Assembly: GCA_018065685.1 (NCBI GenBank)
Contig: JAGHSU010000138.1
Location: 1-8,736, forward strand
Origin: Candidatus Methanocorpusculum equi
GTDB lineage: Archaea > Halobacteriota > Methanomicrobia > Methanomicrobiales > Methanocorpusculaceae
Direction of reading: 5' to 3'
DNA: 8,736 nt
The notes below the pieces were generated by a model. That model was not told the origin of the DNA. It saw only the letters and a list, made by a program, of their open reading frames with translations, and ran no database searches. Below are positions 6,228 through 8,736 of the stretch, piece by piece (the first letter of the stretch is position 1; every line of letters starts with the position of its first letter). A program made the position numbers and the translations under genes.

Positions 6228-6263
6228 CCGCACCTCATTTACACCAACCCGCAGAACACACGG
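6228..6263 (-). repeat. Dispersed terminal motif, copy D
   Basis: Read on the minus strand: TGTGTTCTGCGGGTTGG then TGTAAATGAGGTGCGGG. It forms the outer right end of the island and faces copy B. It lies immediately before the HAD gene's promoter. Confidence 0.7.
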
Positions 6264-6293
6264 CAATTGACACCTTCCACGGCAATTGACACC
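6259..6293. repeat. 16-base direct repeat upstream of HAD promoter
   Basis: CACGGCAATTGACACC occurs at 6259-6274 and again, identical, at 6278-6293, a 19-base period. It abuts the BRE/TATA region of the HAD-NERD operon, so it could be a regulator-binding site. It also overlaps the end of terminal motif D, so a duplication made during repeat insertion is possible. Confidence 0.75.
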
Positions 6294-6294
6294 A

Positions 6295-6311
6295 TCCGAA
6301 ATAAAATTAAG
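6295..6311 (+). promoter_or_regulatory. Putative promoter of HAD-NERD operon
   Basis: TCCGAAATAAAATTAAG combines a BRE-like CCGAAA with the TATA-like TAAAATTA. The box centre is about 30 bases before the ATG at 6335, which implies an essentially leaderless mRNA. Confidence 0.55.
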
Positions 6312-6334
6312 TCTTCAGCCCCAATATCTTGTAT

Positions 6335-7153
6335 ATGTCCCTTGCCATTGTCTTTGACAGCGCAGGAACCCTCCTGAAAACCGTCCGCTCCGTGGTCAAT
6401 TTTGCAACAAAAGAGCTGATTCCCCAAAACATCGAGACCACGATGCTGACCTTTGAGGACCCCGCACGGCTGCTTGTTATGCTGAATGTCAACTCCTCGG
6501 ACTTACGTGAATGCGACGGAAATCAGCTTCTTTCCGCGTGGATGAAGGAAAAGGAGATCACCTTCGGCATTTCGTGCGGCAGAAACATCATCGATGCGGA
6601 TGAGGTGGCAGAAATTCTTTACGGGGATACGACCGCAACGGCAGGAGACCTGCAGAAGGCGGTTGCCACCTGCAAAGCAACCGTAAGCCGCGAAAACGAC
6701 CTCTTTGCGCTGAACGCAGGTGTCATCGTAAACACCAGAACCCGCACAATTGAGTTTGGAATAGCTGCTGCAGGGTATCCATTCCCGGGGGTCAGGGAGC
6801 TCATCTCCTCTCTGCATAAAAAAGGGATTGCCGTCTATGTGGCTTCAGGAGACCGGACGGAAAAACTGGAGATGGTGGCAGATAAAATCGGCATCCCGCG
6901 AAACCGGGTACACGGGGTTGCAACGCCTGTCACCAAAGCCCAGATTGTCACCTCGCTTAAAAGCGAATATGATATTGTTATGATGACAGGCGACGGCATC
7001 AATGATTTATCCGCGATGCGTGCAGCAGACGTATCAGTCTTAACCCTCCAGCAGGAGGGGGAACGTCCTGAGATTCTGAAAAAGACGGCGGATAAAATAA
7101 TCTATGATATCCGGGATGTGGCGGCAATAGCCGATGAATTAACCGGAGAATAA
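6335..7153 (+). CDS. HAD-superfamily hydrolase resembling soluble P-type ATPase core
   Basis: A 272-residue soluble HAD phosphohydrolase. The C-terminal half reads like the P domain of P-type ATPases: YPFPGVRELISSLHKKG (148-164), motif II VASGD (S171), motif III Lys201 and motif IV MMTGDGINDLSAM (216-228, with D220 and D224), followed by AADVSV. Motif I is DSAGT (8-12): the nucleophile D8 is present, but the second position, normally the general acid/base Asp (or Thr in P-type ATPases), is Ala10. About 135 residues separate motif I from the rest and would form the cap. There are no membrane helices, so it is not a pump. The ATG at 6335 is preferred over an upstream in-frame TTG at 6329, because it puts the hydrophobic LAIVFD strand at the N-terminus and fits the promoter. 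Substrate unknown. It is the first gene of an operon with the NERD protein (5-base gap). Confidence 0.85.
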   Translation: MSLAIVFDSAGTLLKTVRSVVNFATKELIPQNIETTMLTFEDPARLLVMLNVNSSDLRECDGNQLLSAWMKEKEITFGISCGRNIIDADEVAEILYGDTTATAGDLQKAVATCKATVSRENDLFALNAGVIVNTRTRTIEFGIAAAGYPFPGVRELISSLHKKGIAVYVASGDRTEKLEMVADKIGIPRNRVHGVATPVTKAQIVTSLKSEYDIVMMTGDGINDLSAMRAADVSVLTLQQEGERPEILKKTADKIIYDIRDVAAIADELTGE

Positions 7154-7158
7154 TCTTC

Positions 7159-7785
7159 ATGGACGAGGGCGCAGACGGGATAAAATCCCTTACAAGGCAG
7201 CGCGGAGAGGAGGAGGAGATACTCCTGAGAAAGACGCTGGATTCTATCGGGCGCACCCTTGCCTCCCCGTATTTTTCCGCAAAGGAAGCGGTATTTATCC
7301 CCGCGGAGAAGGGTACAGAGAAGGGTTTTGCGGAGACGGACGGGCTTTTTGTCTCAAAGGCGGGAATCTTTGTTTTTGAGTGCAAACACATGACAGGGAC
7401 GGTCATCGGAAAAATCAATGACCGTCTCTGGACGAAAACCGGGGAGACCGTGCTTTCCTTCCCGAATCCGATACTGCAAAGCAAACGTCACGCAGACGCT
7501 GCCGCGGCATACTTTGATGTCCCGAAAGACTGCTGCCGTTCATTTGCGGTGTTTAATGACACCTGTACCCTTGATGAGGAGATCGATAGAAATGTCCTCC
7601 GGACAGGCACCCTCGAAAAATCCCTCGCCCCGTATCTGAAGGAGACGCGCCTCTCGCCCGATGCGCTGGATGCGGTGCTTTCCAGGGCGGAAAAGCTCTC
7701 CCCGGATGAGAAGCTCCGGAAAAAGCATGCGGCATATATCGAGCAGCGGAAAAAGGAACGGCGGTCGGAGAAGAAACGGAGATAG
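7159..7785 (+). CDS. NERD-domain putative nuclease
   Basis: A 208-residue protein with a nuclease-related (NERD) domain, a PD-(D/E)XK-like fold associated with DNA processing. The N-terminal GEEEEILLRKTL (16-27) gives the conserved Gly-Glu. AETDGLFVSKAGIFVFECK (58-76) supplies the catalytic-type D61 and E74-x-K76. W91 and NPILQSKRHA (103-112, Q107) complete the pattern. Beyond about residue 120 there is no recognisable domain, and the last 30 residues are strongly basic and helical (KKERRSEKKRR), suited to nucleic-acid binding. No membrane segment is seen. It follows the HAD gene by five bases with a modest GGAG ten bases before the ATG, so it is co-transcribed. GC is high (35 of 60 bases in a sampled block), like the resident genes. 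Nuclease activity is inferred from the motif residues. Confidence 0.85.
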   Translation: MDEGADGIKSLTRQRGEEEEILLRKTLDSIGRTLASPYFSAKEAVFIPAEKGTEKGFAETDGLFVSKAGIFVFECKHMTGTVIGKINDRLWTKTGETVLSFPNPILQSKRHADAAAAYFDVPKDCCRSFAVFNDTCTLDEEIDRNVLRTGTLEKSLAPYLKETRLSPDALDAVLSRAEKLSPDEKLRKKHAAYIEQRKKERRSEKKRR

Positions 7786-7798
7786 TCAATCCTGCCCT

Positions 7799-7838
7799 GT
7801 GTGCTCTTTGCGGGTTGGTGTAACTGAGGTGCGTGTGT
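7799..7838 (+). repeat. Dispersed terminal motif, copy E
   Basis: TGTGTGCTCTTTGCGGG followed by TTGGTGTAACTGAGGTGCG. It begins 13 bases after the NERD stop codon and faces copy F. Confidence 0.7.
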
Positions 7839-7900
7839 TTAAGAATAAACCGCGAATTACCGCAAATTTTTCCGTTTTCCCAATTGCATTTTCTTCAGTC

Positions 7901-7944
7901 GTGAGGCTACGATGTGCTAATCGCACATCGTCGGGGCGCCTCAC
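7901..7944. repeat. Nested hairpin, left arm of small element
   Basis: The outer stem is GTGAGGC/GCCTCAC. Inside it, ACGATGTGC pairs with GCACATCGT around loop TAATC, with T on the 5' side and CGGGGC on the 3' side between the two stems. Confidence 0.88.
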
Positions 7945-8074
7945 AACTGGAAAATGCGGGAAAACGGGGTTATTGAGAAGAAAGATCAGAAAACAGGCTG
8001 ACATGTATGAAGCATAACATAGAGCCAATAAAATCAAATCCAGTATCTTCCCCCGTTTTCCCGCATTTTCAAGG

Positions 8075-8120
8075 AGTTCGGCGCCTCGACAGGACGCGAT
8101 AAGCGTCCTGTAGCCGAACT
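8075..8120. repeat. Nested hairpin, right arm of small element
   Basis: The outer stem is AGTTCGGC/GCCGAACT. Inside it, ACAGGACGC pairs with GCGTCCTGT around a 5-base loop (GATAA; TTATC on the minus strand). Read on the minus strand the joining bases are T and CGAGGC, as in the left arm, although both stems have different sequences. Confidence 0.88.
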
Positions 8121-8143
8121 ACGCCGGAAAATGCGAATTGCGA

Positions 8144-8182
8144 GAGCCGCAGGCTCGAAGCTGGAGCACGGCTCTGCCGTGC
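8144..8182. repeat. Two extra hairpins in right arm
   Basis: GAGCC pairs with GGCTC around GCA (8144-8156), and GCACGGC pairs with GCCGTGC around TCT (8166-8182). This segment has no counterpart in the left arm. Confidence 0.8.
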
Positions 8183-8240
8183 GGCTTGGGAAAACGGAAA
8201 AATTTGCGGTAATTTGCGGTTCTTTCTTTCGTGTGTCCGC

Positions 8241-8272
8241 ACTATCAGTTACAACCTCCGGTAGAACACACA
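8241..8272 (-). repeat. Dispersed terminal motif, copy F
   Basis: On the minus strand: TGTGTGTTCTACCGGAGG then TTGTAACTGATAGTGCGG. It forms the outer right end of the small element. Confidence 0.7.
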
Positions 8273-8280
8273 AGGATACA

Positions 8281-8310
8281 GAAAAAGAAACGAAAAAATA
8301 AAAAAAATAT
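8281..8310 (-). terminator. Oligo-T terminator of apgM
   Basis: Directly after the apgM stop codon the minus strand reads ATATTTTTTTATTTTTTCG and then TTTCTTTTTC. These long T tracts without a stem are a strong archaeal terminator. Confidence 0.75.
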
Positions 8311-8312
8311 TG

Positions 8313-8736
8313 TTAGTTCTCAAACACCATCTTAAGCAGCGACGTTGCCTTAATAGTCCCGAATGCACCCTTTTCGCGGCACTCTTTTTCCGTGTAGCAC
8401 TGACAGTCGTCCGCTTCAAATCCGGGCCCCATTACTGCAAACGGAACCGGGTCATGGGTGTGTGTCTTTTTGACAATCGGGGTCGGGTGGTCAGGCATCA
8501 GGAGGACAACGCCTTCGAAGTGCTCCAGAATGTATCCGACAGCCTTATCCAGATTCTCGATGGCGCGGATCTTTTCCTCAGCACTTCCCATATGTCCTGC
8601 CTCATCTGTTGCCTCGACATGGAGATAGACAAAGTCCGCATCCCCGTTTGCCGCGTCAACTGCGGCCTTTGCCTTGCCCATGAAGTTGGTATCAAGGAAT
8701 CCGGTAGCCCCCTCGACTTTGATAATCTGCATCTTT
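8313..8736 (-). CDS. apgM: 2,3-bisphosphoglycerate-independent phosphoglycerate mutase, archaeal type (C-terminal part)
   Basis: This is the C-terminal 140 or so residues of the archaeal cofactor-independent phosphoglycerate mutase, which interconverts 3- and 2-phosphoglycerate in glycolysis and gluconeogenesis using divalent metals. It belongs to the alkaline-phosphatase superfamily. Metal-site motifs are visible: HVEATDEAGHMG, then MPDHPTP and THTHDPVPFAVMGPG; the Asp and His residues of these motifs bind the metal ions. The chain ends at a TAA after SLLKMVFEN, the normal end for the family. The reading frame runs off the right edge of the window, so the N-terminal two-thirds and the promoter are not seen; the Met near 8732 is internal, not the start. 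It is convergent with the NERD gene across the small inverted-repeat element. Confidence 0.95.
   Translation of the reverse strand, partial: KMQIIKVEGATGFLDTNFMGKAKAAVDAANGDADFVYLHVEATDEAGHMGSAEEKIRAIENLDKAVGYILEHFEGVVLLMPDHPTPIVKKTHTHDPVPFAVMGPGFEADDCQCYTEKECREKGAFGTIKATSLLKMVFEN

Larger units (their letters stand above)
5871..6263 (-). repeat. Right arm of long inverted repeat bounding the island
   Basis: This is the reverse-complement partner of 1511-1941, starting 61 bases after the HIRAN stop codon and ending at terminal motif copy D. The order of hairpins, tandem units and the 88-base block is the same. It lacks the internal motif copy C found on the left, and in its place has about 20 bases around GGATTCTATG read on the minus strand. 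Short reading frames here share peptides with those of the left arm only because the DNA is duplicated. Confidence 0.88.
7799..8272. repeat. Compact inverted-repeat element between convergent genes
   Basis: The left arm (7799-7969) and right arm (8051-8272, inverted) share the same order of modules: terminal motif, ACCGCAAATTTTTCCG then TTTTCCC, GCATTTTC, a nested hairpin, and GAAAATGCGGGAAAACGGGG. The 81 bases between the arms (7970-8050) look unique. The right arm has an extra roughly 48-base segment with two more hairpins. Each arm is T-rich when read from the adjacent gene, so the element may also stop transcription from both sides. No coding capacity or transposase is visible, so it resembles a MITE-like non-autonomous element. 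Confidence 0.85.

Noticed and set aside
1500..6275. Target-site duplications flanking the island or small element
   Set aside because: The immediate flanks (around 1500-1510 and 6264-6274, and 7788-7798 and 8273-8283) show no convincing matching direct repeats by eye.
6329..6334. TTG start for the HAD gene two codons upstream
   Set aside because: The ATG at 6335 fits the promoter spacing and the family N-terminus better.
5988..6377. Open frames in the right arm (including 6025-6270) with a peptide also found in the left arm
   Set aside because: The shared peptide comes from the 88-base conserved block; the frame is broken by the single-base indel between copies and there is no promoter or domain.
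6335..7785. HAD-NERD pair as a toxin-antitoxin module
   Set aside because: Sizes and domains do not match known toxin-antitoxin pairs, and the HAD protein is larger than usual antitoxins.
7786..8273. Open frames on both strands across the small inverted-repeat element
   Set aside because: They follow palindromic DNA, with low-complexity products and no family resemblance.

Overview
The window looks like a chromosomal segment of a euryarchaeon, most likely a methanogen of the Methanomicrobiales/Methanocorpusculum type. The evidence is a proteasome-activating nucleotidase (PAN), an archaeal-type cofactor-independent phosphoglycerate mutase, AT-rich TATA/BRE-like promoters 25-40 bases before start codons with almost no Shine-Dalgarno sequence, and oligo-T terminators. 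The genus is inference; the archaeal assignment is well supported.

Layout: (1) 1-137 is intergenic, with one copy of a dispersed repeat motif and a T-rich terminator. (2) 138-1451 (-) is PAN, the unfoldase of the archaeal proteasome. (3) 1511-6263 is an accessory island. Its two ends (about 1511-1941 and 5871-6263) are inverted, imperfect copies of one roughly 400-base repeat. Between them are three genes of lower GC than the flanks: a large one-chain GmrSD-like nuclease (DUF262 + HNH DUF1524 + DUF4268), then a SIMPL-domain protein and a small HIRAN-domain protein that overlap by four bases. (4) 6335-7785 (+) is a two-gene operon of a HAD/P-type-ATPase-like phosphohydrolase with an altered motif I and a NERD-domain putative nuclease. 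(5) 7799-8272, between convergent genes, is a second, compact inverted-repeat element with nested hairpins whose sequences differ while their pairing is kept. (6) 8313-8736 (-) is the C-terminal part of apgM, cut by the window edge.

Housekeeping genes (pan, apgM) therefore alternate with accessory DNA. A motif with core TTGTAACTGAGGTGCG (allowing changes) occurs six times, in four of the non-coding gaps. It sits at both outer ends of the large island and at both outer ends of the small element, always pointing inwards, so it behaves like a terminal inverted repeat. No transposase is visible.

The most interesting part is the island. The GmrSD-like protein suggests defence against modified foreign DNA. 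HIRAN is a DNA-end/damage-recognition fold and SIMPL is poorly understood. The combination, boxed by long inverted repeats, is worth testing as a mobile defence or genome-maintenance cassette. The nuclease gene is separated from SIMPL-HIRAN by a terminator-like stretch and a new promoter, so they need not act together.
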